From Panopea generosa (taxonomy: Eukaryota > Mollusca > Bivalvia > Adapedonta > Hiatellidae), in the NCBI GenBank assembly GCA_029582155.1, contig CM055895.1, positions 51,178,250-51,242,249 on the forward strand: 64,000 nt of DNA, read 5' to 3'. Every line of letters begins with the position of its first letter. Position 1 is the stretch's first letter. The translations under genes and the position numbers were made by a program. Shown piece by piece: positions 1 through 11,589 of the stretch. The notes beneath the pieces are model-generated. The model had not been told where the DNA came from. It saw nothing but the letters and a program-made list of their open reading frames with translations, and did not search any database.

Positions 1-559
1 TTTTTAATTTTTGCTCGCGTTGATGGTGCCGCCATAACAAACTTTTTCGCGTAAAATTACCAGAATTGATATAGATCTAACGACAAGGAAAAAAACTTAA
101 AAAAAAATGACCAAACACTGGGCGACAGTAGAATATACTCAAGCATCATGCTAGAAGTAGTTTGTACATATTTTAGGTACATCAAATACGTGCTTAATTT
201 GTTTAAACACAAATCGTTAAGATGGTTATTTGAGTTCAGGGTGAATGTGTAGAAGAAAAACCTATGCTTGCCAAAATTTAGGTGGTGCGTGCTCCCCCCC
301 GCTCTGAATCCACCCTTGAACTCCCTTACATATCTGTAATGGCTTAGTCAAAATTGACCTCATTTTGCACAGCGGGTGACAAAACAATAGAATGTTATTG
401 CCACAAGGCATATTTCACAGCTTAGTAAAGCATGATAGGGGTAATTTATACGTCCTATAGAAAATATCTGGACCGATTTTTTATTCAATTTTGAAACGAA
501 ACCCGGTTTTGAACGGTAGAAATCGGTCCAAAAACCGTAAAACCGGTGATTTTAGAAGC
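1..559. other. AT-rich non-coding stretch
   Basis: No convincing coding exon, RNA gene or terminal repeat is seen. Only short runs and a C-run near 293 are visible. The stretch ends at a hairpin MITE. Confidence 0.5.
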
Positions 560-703
560 CCTGGGCCCGGTTTCTCAAAAATACTTCAGTCTGCCATTTT
601 ACTTAAACTCAAATAGTGTGCTCAATTTCAGTATAAAATTGAGCACACTATCGAGTTTAAGTAAAATAAGAGACTTAAGTATTTTTGTGAAACGGGGGCC
701 TGG
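560..703. mobile_element. Hairpin MITE (about 144 bp palindrome)
   Basis: The left arm (about 560-632, CTGGGCCCGGTTTC and onward through ACTTAAACTC and TGTGCTCAATTT) is repeated in reverse complement at about 636-703, with a few mismatches. Nearly the whole element folds on itself with a very short loop, as in foldback-type non-autonomous DNA elements. No internal coding capacity is present. The element class is unknown. A clear target duplication was not identified. Confidence 0.75.
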
Positions 704-1590
704 TACTGATGTATAAAATACTTTTACATATTTCCATTGTTGATTGATACATTTGTAAGTATGTATGCCTAGTGTGTAGATATTTACAGCTATGTATTAT
801 CAAAGTAAGAAGGGCGGAGTTCACTTTATCGAAAACAGGTATGGTTGGCCGTTCAGCATATTTAAAACAGAAGGTTGGCTAAACTACTGGTCTGCTTGCT
901 CTTATCTCTACATGGGGTTTGGATTGATAGCTGTGGGAACTATTGATGTATGAGAGATAAGATGACTGGTCCCTTGGGGCCGGTCACTATTTATAATACT
1001 GGTAATCAACATTATAATGCATACTAATAATTCTGTTCTCATTGGTCAAATTGAGTTAGAAGTGGCTACATGACGGAGTGTATTTTGCAAATGGATACAC
1101 AATGATTTCTAAATTAACAAAATGTTTCTTACATTAATAATGAAAATTTGCCTTTTTTAATGTATACTCGGCACAATGCACACAATCCTATAATAAAAAC
1201 TGGCAATATCTTTATTTAAATTTAAAAAGGTTTTCAAAGAATATTTTTTTTTATTTATAAACTTTAAATCAACATGACATACACTCATGTATTCATCAAC
1301 AGTTTTGCTCATTTTCAATCAAATAAATTAGGTATGAATTTTAAATTTAAAAAGACATCGTCACTATTTAAGCGAATACAGAAAATCAGTGGGAAAGGCC
1401 ATTTTTCGTTGCTGCTGACGTTTATACTGTTACTCCGGTCTTTAATGAGGTGTTTAATTAAAGGGTACCGCACGTCAGAATATAAATGGCTATTTATCGT
1501 TAAATAGACATGTAAATAACACAAAAATCAACAAATTTTAATTGTACGAAATTTATCAAATGAGAAAAATGACATTAAATATCATGATTT
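704..1590. other. AT-rich non-coding stretch upstream of first promoter
   Basis: No conserved domain or well-bounded exon is visible. Short overlapping open frames near 1274-1524 on both strands are low-complexity and have no recognisable protein features. Confidence 0.5.
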
Positions 1591-1609
1591 CAAGCGTTTC
1601 CTAAATGCT

Positions 1610-1680
1610 ATGGGCGCCGCCATTTTGTAGCTCTTTTGTGATGGAGGTATTCGGTGACGTCATAACTGCACTTCCGTTCT
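1610..1680 (+). promoter_or_regulatory. Candidate promoter: YY1-like, CRE and ETS motifs
   Basis: GCCGCCATTTTG (1616-1627) matches the YY1-type initiator/5'UTR motif. TGACGTCAT (1655-1663) is a full CRE. CACTTCCG (1669-1676) is an ETS core. A possible 5'UTR splice acceptor (TTTTCTTCAG, about 1860-1869) and then the signal-peptide ATG at 1889 follow, so the block is placed as a promoter should be. The same CRE-to-ETS 21-bp block occurs in inverted orientation upstream of the minus-strand gene at 4126. Motif identities are read directly; promoter function is inferred. Confidence 0.5.
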
Positions 1681-1888
1681 AGTTATCGCGCAAATTGTAT
1701 TGTGTCGTTAGTGACTGCTCTCTACTGATACTCTTTTGTATATACACTAATTCACGTAAACAGTTGATAGATAGATAAACAGTACATTAGTGAACATCGA
1801 AGGAAGACAATTAAACGCGAAAACTATTCTGAATTGAAGGACTTAACCATAAATATTGTTTTCTTCAGCGGAATAAGTGAGTGGAGTA

Positions 1889-2002
1889 ATGCGATATGTT
1901 TTGTGGGCAGCGTTGTTTTTAGTTTTCCTAATATGTGATTTCACATTGCCTCAGTGTCAAGCTTCTGGTGACATCACGCGCAAAACACCTTTATACTTTG
2001 GG
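1889..2002 (+). CDS. Signal-peptide first coding exon, class C receptor-like (GABA-B-like), partial
   Basis: An ATG opens a 38-codon frame. It begins with a basic residue and a long hydrophobic core (MRYVLWAALFLVFLICDF), then a likely signal-peptidase site after CQA. The mature start is SGDITRKTPLYFG. The TPLYFG stretch resembles the first strand of the ligand-binding domain in GABA-B-like and other class C receptors (typically K/R-x-PLYIG). The exon ends in phase 0 at a GT donor (GGG|GTAGGA, 2003). Upstream lie a possible acceptor at 1869 and the CRE/YY1 block. No further exon of that family was recognised downstream, so the gene identity is tentative. It may instead be another secreted or single-pass protein. 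The exon itself is more secure than its name. Confidence 0.45.
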
Positions 2003-2394
2003 GTAGGACTTAAGATTGTAGAATGAAGCGTTCCAATGCCTTGGCGTACTACTACCCAAGGATACAATTTCTGATGATTTCAGTACGAAGATGACCATAT
2101 GCGACATACATATAAACTTAGTGTATATTATCCAGTGGGAAGCTCTTAAAAATGTGCTAATAACATATAGCTCAGCTGATTTCTAAAATTTAATTTGTAA
2201 TTTTATATACTCTTCCAAAATATTGCGAAATTGATATAGCAAACTTTCACAATATTATAATTGCAGTCTGTTTGAACAGGTGTGATAATCCAATTAACAA
2301 TAAAAACAAGAGGTTAATGCCAAAACATAAGGTGTGAAAACGACATGGTATCTAAAAGTTATTATTAAAATACAAATTAAGGCCAATTAATTGT
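2003..2394 (+). other. Putative intron start, AT-rich
   Basis: The sequence follows the splice donor of the signal-peptide exon. Nothing coding is seen before the SINE that begins near 2395. Confidence 0.4.
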
Positions 2395-2681
2395 GACAGG
2401 CCCGATTAGCTCAGTCAGTTACGTGTCTAACTATCAATCCTGGTGTTTCGAGTTCGAATCCCAACCCGGCGACAGTCTCTGTGATGACTGACATACAACA
2501 TTGTGTCTTAAAATCATTTGTCTCTCACGGCTGATTCGAGTGGTAAAATTATCAGTTACTTGCGGTTGTTGGGTGTGCTCGAGTACTGGTTAACCTTTGC
2601 AGGAAACAGTGGTTAGGTTAACTGAACATCTGAACAGTAAACCCTCGATGACAAAAAATGATGCTAAATATTCAGTCAACC
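2395..2681 (+). mobile_element. tRNA-derived SINE, family A, copy 1
   Basis: A tRNA-like head starts at about 2399 with an A-box (TAGCTCAGTCAG) and a B-box (GTTCGAATC near 2453), so it carries an RNA polymerase III promoter. It is followed by a family-specific body containing CTCGAGTACTGGTTAACC and AAACAGTGGTTAGGTTAACTG. The body ends in a short A/T-rich tail. ATTAATTGT flanks it at 2386-2394 and 2682-2690 as a probable target-site duplication. Two further full copies occur in inverted orientation at 4827-5113 and 19676-19959. It is not a functional tRNA gene. Confidence 0.85.
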
Positions 2682-2690
2682 ATTAATTGT

Positions 2691-3901
2691 TCATAAACTC
2701 ATTTTATTAATTTTATAATCAATAGGCAATTTAGTTTATTGATATATGGCTTTTTCACAGTCAACTAGGTCATTATTCTTGAATAGACATTTGAACTACC
2801 TCAACTTCGCAATGAAAAAAGATAAAGTAAAACCTTTGTTCCTTTATTTATTCATTAATACATGAAAAGTTTTTTTTACTGTTAAAATAGTGTTCTGGTA
2901 TACAATTTATGAAAAATATTCATAAAATCATATAACTTAATTTTTTTACTTGTAAGTTTGCATTAATATTGAAACCCTAATTAACTGAAAATGTTTAAAT
3001 TAGTAATAAGGCATAATACTGTGTGATATAACATCCTGTCATAAACCCTGGGGTCATTAAACCTGGGGTGATCACGCTTATTAGGGTACAATATGCACAA
3101 TGTGGCAGGGTATTTCTCATTACCACATGGTGTGAATGTGGTGTTGGTGAATTATGAAAGCTCAGCAGGGTGCCAGTAGCTGGACAGTAACATACACTTT
3201 GTGCAATATGCCTGTAGACATTATATTCCATATGACACTCCCTATAAGGAGACACATTCATATATGTTCAGAGAATTGGTAGAATAGATAATCATCATAT
3301 ATCAAATTGGGTAGTAACACCATTTGAATAACCAAAAGACAGTGCCAGTTATGTAAAACAACACAAAAAAAACCCCCAACTCATTCATGCTTCATCTAAA
3401 TTTACTAAAAAGGATATGAAATCAAAATTTTATCAGCCATTTCTCAGTACGCAACAATGGCCGCACCAGCTAAACACGATAAGAAAAGAGATATAATATT
3501 ATTTCTTATTCTCTCTTAGACAGGTAAATATATGTAACAAAACATTTTCCCTTAATTCCATTCTTGGTCTAATTAGTGTTTTTTTTGATAATGTATTGAC
3601 TGAGTAGCAAACAGTATAAACCCTGATAGTACAGCATGAATGTGCAGGCTCGTCTGGATCTACATCAACACTGACGGCAATAATTACTTTTTTTTTATCA
3701 AGCTAAGGGTAATTTTACTATTTTGAAAAATTCAATCATCAATGTCAGGCTACATGATAAGATGTCAGAGTTGTGATTGATGGGTTTCGGGTTTGATCTC
3801 TGGTTCATGATCGGTGTGACTGTTTAACAGTTATCATCTTTTTGGGTGAAAACTTCATAAGACATTGCTGTGACATCTCTGTATTATTTCTGTGATACAT
3901 T
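2691..3901. other. Non-coding stretch with no recognised gene
   Basis: A minus-strand open frame of 88 codons (2995-3261) contains many Cys and His but matches no domain I recognise, and lies 0.6 kb downstream of the minus-strand P2X7-like exon. A short ATG frame in good context (ACAATGGCC near 3457) stops after about 20 codons. Neither is called as a gene. Confidence 0.4.
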
Positions 3902-4126
3902 CTAAATCTTCTGAATTTCCAATAGTGTGAAATTGCATCTGCAGCACGTATTTTCGTCAGACGAAAGCATCATTACACTGTTTTTGCAGCTGCAAAAATC
4001 TTTCACGTGTGTGAACAACTGTGCCGTCTCACTATTTCTCTCGTCTTCTAATTCATTTAACTCTGCTTCTGAAAATTCTGGTTCAAAGTTGTAGGCAAAA
4101 AGTCCTTCTCCGTTACTAAAATCCAT
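3902..4126 (-). CDS. Short P2X7-C-terminal-domain-like protein (74 aa)
   Basis: The frame starts with MDFSNGEGLFAYNFEPEF and then an acidic stretch (SEAELNELEDE). This matches the usual 'Y-x-FEPE-(Y/F)-(S/T)EEEL' leader of invertebrate proteins carrying the P2X7 intracellular domain. A cysteine cluster, FCSC (about residues 44-47) and CCRC (about 61-64), corresponds to the WCxC...CC zinc-binding part of that domain. The usual second half (ITEHPGF...VCL...) is missing: the frame stops 10 residues after CCRC, and no splice donor lies between them. It may be a truncated gene, a short paralogue, or the first part of a pseudogene. It belongs to a domain family that is widely multiplied in invertebrates. 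A CRE/ETS promoter-like block lies about 100 bp upstream on the minus strand. Confidence 0.6.
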   Translation of the reverse strand: MDFSNGEGLFAYNFEPEFSEAELNELEDERNSETAQLFTHVKDFCSCKNSVMMLSSDENTCCRCNFTLLEIQKI

Positions 4127-4209
4127 TTTATTAGTCTTGCGAGTACTTTTGCCGGTGACTATAATTGCACGTTTCTACATCTGCTGTAGCGTATAAATCA
4201 ATTATGTTT

Positions 4210-4260
4210 TAAACCGGAAGTGCAGTTATGACGTCACGCAGGTATCCAATATGGCGACTT
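4210..4260 (-). promoter_or_regulatory. Candidate promoter: CRE + ETS + GCCAT motif, minus strand
   Basis: On the minus strand AAGTCGCCATATTGG (4244-4258) precedes TGACGTCAT (4228-4236) and an ETS core ACTTCCGG (4214-4221). The 21 bp at 4215-4235 are the exact reverse complement of 1656-1676. The block ends about 90 bp before the ATG of the P2X7-like frame. Position and orientation support a promoter role, which is inferred. Confidence 0.5.
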
Positions 4261-4813
4261 CCACCATAAAGTCGATGTGCGAAAATGACCGTTACAAAAC
4301 GAGCTGATATATCTTTATGGACTCGAATTTATGCATAATAATACTATTAATAGAAAGCTGAACTCATAGCTATTCATATTATCCTGTTTTATACACAGGG
4401 TTGCGTTCCCCTTTAAGATCTAATGGGGGTTGTAAATGAACAAAATAGCCGTATAGATTAAGTACCATTGCCCAGCATGTGGTGATTACTGGTATCATGC
4501 TCTGTGATCAGATAAGAACTGCCATTTGAGTTGTGTATAAATCGGTTTTTGCTGCAAGTAAACTAAACATCATTCAATTTCTCGGATGGAAATTGTAGTT
4601 CGTAATCATTATTTTTGCAAATTATCTATAATAATTTCATCAAAATATATCATAACCAAACAAATAGTTTTGAAAAGCATAGCTGCTATATCTCATGTTG
4701 TTTTTCAGAGGTATGTGCGATTACTCAAGAAAAATAATATATCCCTGGTATATAGGGTTGCTAAAGTCTGCCCTCAAAACATAAGAATTTCTAGAATACT
4801 AGTTACATAATCT
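4261..4813. other. Non-coding stretch
   Basis: AT-rich sequence with a 74-codon frame (4586-4810) that has no recognisable features. It is treated as chance. Confidence 0.4.
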
Positions 4814-4826
4814 TGGTTAATTAGAT

Positions 4827-5113
4827 TGAATAGATTTAGTGAATATTTTGCGTCATCTTTATGCCATCGAGGGCTAACAGACGATCAGTTAACCTAACCA
4901 CTGTTTCCTGGGATAAACCAGTACTCGAGCACACCTCGTCTCCGCAATTAATTGATAACTTTCCCACTTGAAACAATGGTGAGAGACGAATGATAATGAA
5001 ACACAATGTTGTATATCAATCATCACGGAGACTGTTGTCGGGCAGAGGATTCGAACTCACGACCCCTGGATTGATAGTCAGACGCGTAACCGACTGAGCT
5101 TATCAGGCCCGGC
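4827..5113 (-). mobile_element. tRNA-derived SINE, family A, copy 2
   Basis: This is a reverse-oriented copy of the 2395-2681 SINE. On the minus strand the head begins GCCGGGCCTGATAAGCTCAG and carries the B-box GAGTTCGAATCC. The body with CTCGAGTACTGG and CAGTGGTTAGG is present. Perfect 13-bp target duplications TGGTTAATTAGAT flank it (4814-4826 and 5114-5126), which fixes both ends. The insertion is 287 bp. Confidence 0.92.
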
Positions 5114-5126
5114 TGGTTAATTAGAT

Positions 5127-6229
5127 ACGTATAACCTAAATGTTTATTCTCAGTGGAATTGTTGGTAATATATATTATTATGAAAATTAAAGTATTAACC
5201 TTTTCAGTCTTTATATATTACATAACATAATTTATATATGTCTCGTAATTTTATTGCTACAGTTTAAAATTGTTATTGGCTGACATCATTATAAATTATG
5301 TTCCGGAATAACTACTAATAATAATAATAATAATTATATATCTGTCTCACTGACCCAAAATCAAAAATATCTAAATATCTTGATCTATTAAGTAATCGAA
5401 TCAGTGGATGTTAAACAATGCGTTCAGAACTCCATATAAATGAATCTGCGGACAATATGTTTGATGGAGTTACTGGTGTTAGTCCCATTATTATATATAT
5501 ATGTAATATGTGTGTCTAACTTTGAATGAGATATAGTCATGCTCTGAACACAACTTAGTCATACTTTTTTTGTTAATTCTGTATGATGACAACGGTAACA
5601 ACATTTCTCTTGTTAAAATTGCTATGATTATTATATCAAATTGAAATAGGTTTTTTCTTTTATGTTAATGTTCCAAACAGAGAGTGATACCTTTTTGTCT
5701 TTTTTCTGATGTCCATTTTCGGTCGAACACATGTACTCCATCCATATACATTTTCCTTTTTCTTTTGTATGTTTTTTCAGACACCTTCATGACACCTCCA
5801 TGCTTTACTGTCATAATACAAATTTAATAGTATTTATTATTCACCAAGTAGTAACTTTTTGTCAATTATGTATCCATTTTTACGTATAATCAATTTTAAC
5901 ATATTATAAATTTGTTTTATACATTGTAGTTTTGGTCCCATTGAATACAAGAGCTGTAAGTGAACAGCGTTAACTCGACTTTTCTAGTGTTGCCACAAAA
6001 CAAAATTTAATACCAGAAGTATGTAACATATAAAAATATCAGCACTATAGTACTAACATGTATGTGAAATGGAGGTGAGGAAAATAACAGACGCAAAATT
6101 GAAACGGCGGAGTAAATCTAATTTAATAGAAAAACAAAAAAAGAAATATGATGGGGTAGAAAATAGGGCATAAGGCTCCGACAAGTTTTAAACATAGCAA
6201 AGTATCTTAACATAATAATATAGAGGGAG
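5127..6229. other. AT-rich non-coding stretch with (AAT)n
   Basis: It contains a short AAT microsatellite near 5313-5333. No exon or element boundary is recognised. Confidence 0.45.
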
Positions 6230-7400
6230 GCTCTTTGGTAGCTTCCAAAATTACAATCAGGCAGAGTATTTCATATTTAATGCAAAACAAAATAAAAAAT
6301 GGGTAGGAAAGGTATGGTTGGGGTCAGAGTGCTCTTGGTAGGCAACACAATTGAAATTGGGCAGAGCATTTCTTTTATAAAAAGCAAAAGAAAATCAATA
6401 AAAATTGGTAGGGGAGGATATTTCATGTGATATTTAACAAAATTTAACATAGAGCTGTCGGAGGGACAGCGTGCTCGACTATTCGAATATTTGTCACAAA
6501 AGTACAAATTTGATTGAGACTAATGACAACTCCAAGCTTACACGATTTATCTTACTTACTAAATTGAGTAGAGCTTATAACTGCAATACTGTGAATGAAA
6601 TTTCAATCCATCCAATACATGGAAAGACTGTTGAGTTTCAATTAAATACATTGCATGTTTGTTGTGATATGGACTTGATGGTACTTGCACGCAAAACTTT
6701 AACAATAATTTTTAAGTCAAATAAAGGCAATACTTTTGCATTATAACCACCCAAGAGTTATCTTAACTTAGTTATTGAAGTAGGTTTGATGACTGGGAAG
6801 TCTTGTATAAAAGTTCAAGTCAATACATGCAATGGTTATTGAGATAGGCACTTGCATGCATAACTTTAACCAATGTTTGACGCCGATGCCCGAGTGAGTA
6901 GAATAGCTTTCTTTATTCTCCGAATAGTAAAAAAAGGCTATTCGAATTATATTGTGACAAAGTACAAACTCAGATACTGATGGTTAATCCAGATAAAAAG
7001 AGTTATTTATGGAATAACATAGCTTAAATCTTCTATGAAGTTTCAGTCAAATACATACAGTGGCTTCTGAGAGATATATTTTAACCAAATATTCTAGACA
7101 CAAAAAAGGGCCATAATTAAGAAAATAATAGCAATAATTACCCCTGTTCATTAATGTAGTTTGATTTATACTGCAAAAACTTTTTTAAAGTTACATCAAA
7201 TACATGGAGTGTTTTATGAGATATGAAATTAATTGTATTTGCACGCAACACTTTAACCAGAATTTCTATATTATAAGTCATACAAGGGCGGTAATTTGCA
7301 TTATATAATGCAAATGCTTGATTACTGTGAAGTCTTGTGTGAAGATTAAGCCAATACATGCGATGGTAACTGATATAGTTGATTGCACTGTCTCAGAATA
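6230..7400. repeat. Decayed dispersed repeat with internal repetition
   Basis: Phrases recur within the block: TTGCACGCAAAACTTTAAC (about 6685), TTGCATGCATAACTTTAAC (about 6850) and TTGCACGCAACACTTTAACC (about 7239). The motif GAGCTGTCGGAGGGACAGC (about 6453) and the preceding GGCAGAGTATTTC both recur near 12900 and 12852, so at least two copies exist in the window. The 91-codon plus-strand frame (6471-6746) lies inside this repeat and is not considered a gene. The element class is unknown. Confidence 0.55.
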
Positions 7401-7537
7401 TAAGCACGCACTATCATGTCAAGTTCCATCCATATAACTTCACACTTATGTACAATTATGAGACAATAAATGTGACATTTTTGCACTCAAATACGACATT
7501 GTCCTTGAATTTTGTAGCCTGATATGTTACATACTAG

Positions 7538-7775
7538 GGTCCTCCATGGCTGAGTGGTCTAAGGCACCGTCTAAAGATCACTTCCCTCTCACCGCTAGGG
7601 TCGTAGGTTCAAGTCCTGCTCACACCAAAATTTTATTTGAGAAATATTGCCAGTTACTTGCGGAAGGACGGTGATTCTACTCAGTCTGAGGTCTTCTTCC
7701 ACCAGTAAAACGAGATATGCCATATATAACATGAAATGTGTTGAAAAATGGCGTTAAAACCCATTCAAAAATATA
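7538..7775 (+). mobile_element. SINE with class II (Ser/Leu-like) tRNA head, family B
   Basis: The head has TGGCTGAGTGGTCTAAGGC (A-box region of long-variable-arm tRNAs) and a B-box GTAGGTTCAAGTCC at about 7603. The body contains GCCAGTTACTTGCGGAAGG and CCACCAGTAAAACGAGATATGCC and ends near GTTAAAACCCATTCAAA. A second, more diverged copy lies in the GPCR intron (52112-52350), which supports a SINE rather than a tRNA gene. Confidence 0.8.
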
Positions 7776-10700
7776 ATGCCTTAGAGCATAAGCATGTACA
7801 GTTATGCCAAGTTATATGCAAATAACTTCAAGCCCTACACATAAATGAACAATTTTAAAAACTTTTTAAAACGAAGATTGGAAGCTGACATCAGAGCCGA
7901 TGCCGGTTGCGTACAGAAAGTCATCTTTTTCTAGAATGTTCAAGCCGAAAGTAAGAAAAAATCACACCAATGATAACTATAAATGTAATTACTGCATATA
8001 TCTCCAGTAGCATATACATTGAATGGATATGATTTTTAATCTCAAAATTATATCATTAAGACTGCCTCAATATAAATTGTGTGTACTGGTACTTCTGCCC
8101 ATATGTACAAATACATATTCTAATATATTGCAATATCAAATGATTACTTACTTGCAAACAAGCTTTCCTTCGATGATTTGATTTCTACCATTAAATGTGT
8201 CTCTGAAAAGTAGCTTCAACATTTTCAAACATCCTTGGGCAAGTAAATGTTATTTCTGGCGCCATCTCAAAACACTATCTACAGTTAACGCGTCAGGAAT
8301 ACATCGTAACAACACTTTTCTTGAAGACACTTTCCAATTTTTTCAACATCAAGTGCAACATCTTTTCAGGAAACTGAAATTAAAATGTGTGATCGAATAC
8401 CTACAGTGTTTCATTGACGTTTTCAAATTTGAAGTGTACATTGACTCCTGTTAAATATATCTTAACAATATACAACAAAGTTATATCAAGATTGCATTAA
8501 AATATTTAAAATAATTTATCATATCATGAGTTCATGTATTTAATAGGTAAACAAATATACATGTTTATAAAGTTTCTTTAAAAAAGCGTAACGCTAGTAA
8601 AATTCGTTGTTTGAAAAATCATTGTGGAATGTTTTGAATCAACTTAACCATTGTGAGCATATAGTCTGCATAATATATAGAGTTTAAATTTAAAGAACAT
8701 ACGTTTAAGAAATAATTTTCGCAGTTTTGTTTATTTTGAACATTTAGATTTTCAAGAGTAAATAAATAAAATGTTAATTGAATATGTAGAAATTGATAAC
8801 TGGATACATACCATTTAAACGTTTGTTTCCTGGTGAACTCTCTTTATGTATATATTCCTGGCTCTGAGTTATTTGTATCATCACTACTCATTGAAAATAA
8901 ACTTGTCTCCAAACAACATGTATATTTTATTATCAAAATAGCATCACTAATTATTTCATTATCAAAAGTGGTAACACATGTAAATGACAACTATTCCATT
9001 CAATAGATTTTATACCAATTAACAGTTTATTTCATGTTGCAGTTTACAAACATGAACTACACAACCCGTTCATTAAGCAGTAATGTTGTCTGAAGAGGGT
9101 TAGTACTCTCTGCTCTAGAGAGATACACTACACTGCACACGTATCATTGCTGATAAATTGTTGCTAATACACAAATTGCTGGTTCTTATTGCTTTATGTT
9201 CGTATATTTGTGGAATCGTTTCCATCAACATAATTATAAAATGATATTGATACAAATTGTTCAAATATATTATCTTATATTAACTTAGAAATTGAAAATA
9301 CATTGTTAAGGTTCATAGTAGAAAAGATATTAAAGATAAAGCACTAGACGATGTTTGAAGTCGATATAACGAATAAATTATTAAGTGCAAATTTTTTCAA
9401 TTTGTGTTTTGTCATGTTAAACGTAATTTATTTAGCGGAAGACCAAACTACACAAACATAATTCAATATTAGTTACATCAGACTGCATGAATTGTCCTTA
9501 ATAAATTTACAGTGTTGAAGTACTTACATGTACTTAAATCATATCTATGTAAAATGCATTTAAATTGTACTAAAGCGTCTTCTTTAAATCTGGGACACAT
9601 AAGACCAAGTAATATCAAATACCTAGGGCCTATTTCAATGATGATACCAGATGAAGATTTAAGAAAATACTTTGTACCACTAAGTTGAGGATCGCACTAT
9701 CCAATTGCTTGTTCGTTAACTTTAAGTACCACGAGATGGTAAAATTTCGTCATTTGTAATACCTTTTTATAAACTAATACACACAGAACTTTCAAGTGTC
9801 TAAGATTTTGAATATTTTCAATTGAATACAACATTTGATGTACGTGAAACACTCTGCTGTTAGAAAAAGTAACAATCATATGAAAAGTGCAAATTTAAAC
9901 AATCTAGAAGTTTAAAAGACTCCGAGCAATATAATAAAAAAATGTTGGTTTTTCTTTCATAACGAATTCGTTGGACATTGTTTGCATTTGACAGATTGTT
10001 TTTATTATTTTCAAAAGTGTTCTTTATGCATTCCTAAAGAACAATAATATATATACATATATTCGGTTTTATTTTTTGAAAGTTTTGAATATTAACTTAT
10101 CAATGTCACACTCTGGTATTTTTAAACCAAAGTTCTTATAGTTTATATAAATTGTAAATACGATATCAAAATTGTAAACCAATGTATAATGAATGACAAT
10201 TTAGATTGTGGCGGATTATAATTTGCATATTATTATATAAAGTCCGCCTCATCAATTAAGTAAGTCACTTCACAAGCCCATCCACTACATAATTTTTTCT
10301 ATTGAATTTATAACATATAAACTAATACCAAATTACTTTCTCTTAATATGCCATTGCGACAAAAAAGCCATATCAGTAACAACAGTCTGCATAATAATTA
10401 AAGAGAAACCTTGTACAGTGCAATATCACATAAATATCCACAAGAACTATTTAAAAAAATTTGGTTTGTCATTTTGTGTATTGCGTTACATATTTTTTCT
10501 GTTTGTACTACATGTATGTACATCAGCATATACTTACAATAACATTATATATCTCTATGTATACTTATTGATAATTCCTAATTTTGCTAGTCAGGTAAAT
10601 TTCAATTAACGGTACAATGACACATCTTTTGACCATGGTCTGGTATATTCTTGAGTAACTAACATTATTCTCTCTTACTACATAATTGACAGTTAATACA

Positions 10701-11589
10701 AATAACAGGAATGTTTTCAGTCTATAAATTTCTCCATCTGACGTTAATGGCTATTGCAATGATTATAATAGCTGTTCTCTGCCATGGCAGTTGATTTCAC
10801 GAATCCCTACTGACCCATATATTAGCCGACGCTGATAGCACTTTTGCAGATGTTTCAGTTATTTGCACAATACCAAACACATAGATTAGCTAGCAGGTAT
10901 ACAAACAGTAAACTTCTCAATTGTCAGAAGATTAGGTTCAGGCACTTATTGTACTAGGATTGAGTGCGAATCTGGGTAAACATCTACCTTATATGTTAAA
11001 TAAAAGAATGGTAGGTAAATGTTATTTTTTCTTGATAAAATGTAGTGAAACTAACTTATAGATTAACAAATAATGATAGATATCCTAACCCTCCTGAATT
11101 GGCAATATACACTCAAACACAGAGTAAAGTGAATATATTTTAATCCCGAGAGAAAAATAGAATTAACAGTCAATTGAAGAACCATATGAAAATGTTTTTT
11201 TTAGTAAAGAAAGTGAGTTTCTAGTAAGGAAAGTGAATTTCGAGTAAGAAAAGTGAGTTTTGGGTAAGAATATAAAATGAATAACAAAAATTTGATATTT
11301 AACACCATATCTGTACAAGTTAACAACATATATGTTAAGTTGGAACAAGAAAAAATAGTTATACAATATAATGACATGACATAGTGAAATGTAAATAGCG
11401 CATTGAAAACAAACATAAAATTAGCAAATTAGACCAAATTTCATCAAGGTTTAAAAAATGCCAGCTATTTTATTGACTTAAAATCTAATTCTAAAAATGG
11501 AACTATTCAGAATTGTTTTTTAAAACAATGTCATGATACATATAATAGATATAAAAGGATATATCACGGATAAACCTGTTTGGGGGCAG
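7776..11589. other. Long AT-rich stretch without recognised genes
   Basis: I see no conserved domain, SINE head or well-supported exon. It contains a 20-bp tandem repeat at 11202-11281 (listed separately). Short frames at 8197-8454, 9697-9879, 10418-10609 and 11163-11416 are low-complexity. Confidence 0.45.
11202..11281. repeat. 20-bp tandem repeat, 4 units
   Basis: Units of the type AGTAAGGAAAGTGAGTTTC start every 20 bp at 11202, 11222, 11242 and 11262 with a few substitutions. The overlapping minus-strand open frames arise from this repeat. Confidence 0.8.

Noticed and set aside
2995-3261. Cys/His-rich minus-strand frame as second exon of the P2X7-like gene
   Set aside because: A YRHIA phrase is suggestive, but the rest does not follow the domain and no splice link was found.
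6471-6746. 91-codon plus-strand frame
   Set aside because: It lies inside a dispersed repeat whose phrases recur nearby out of frame.
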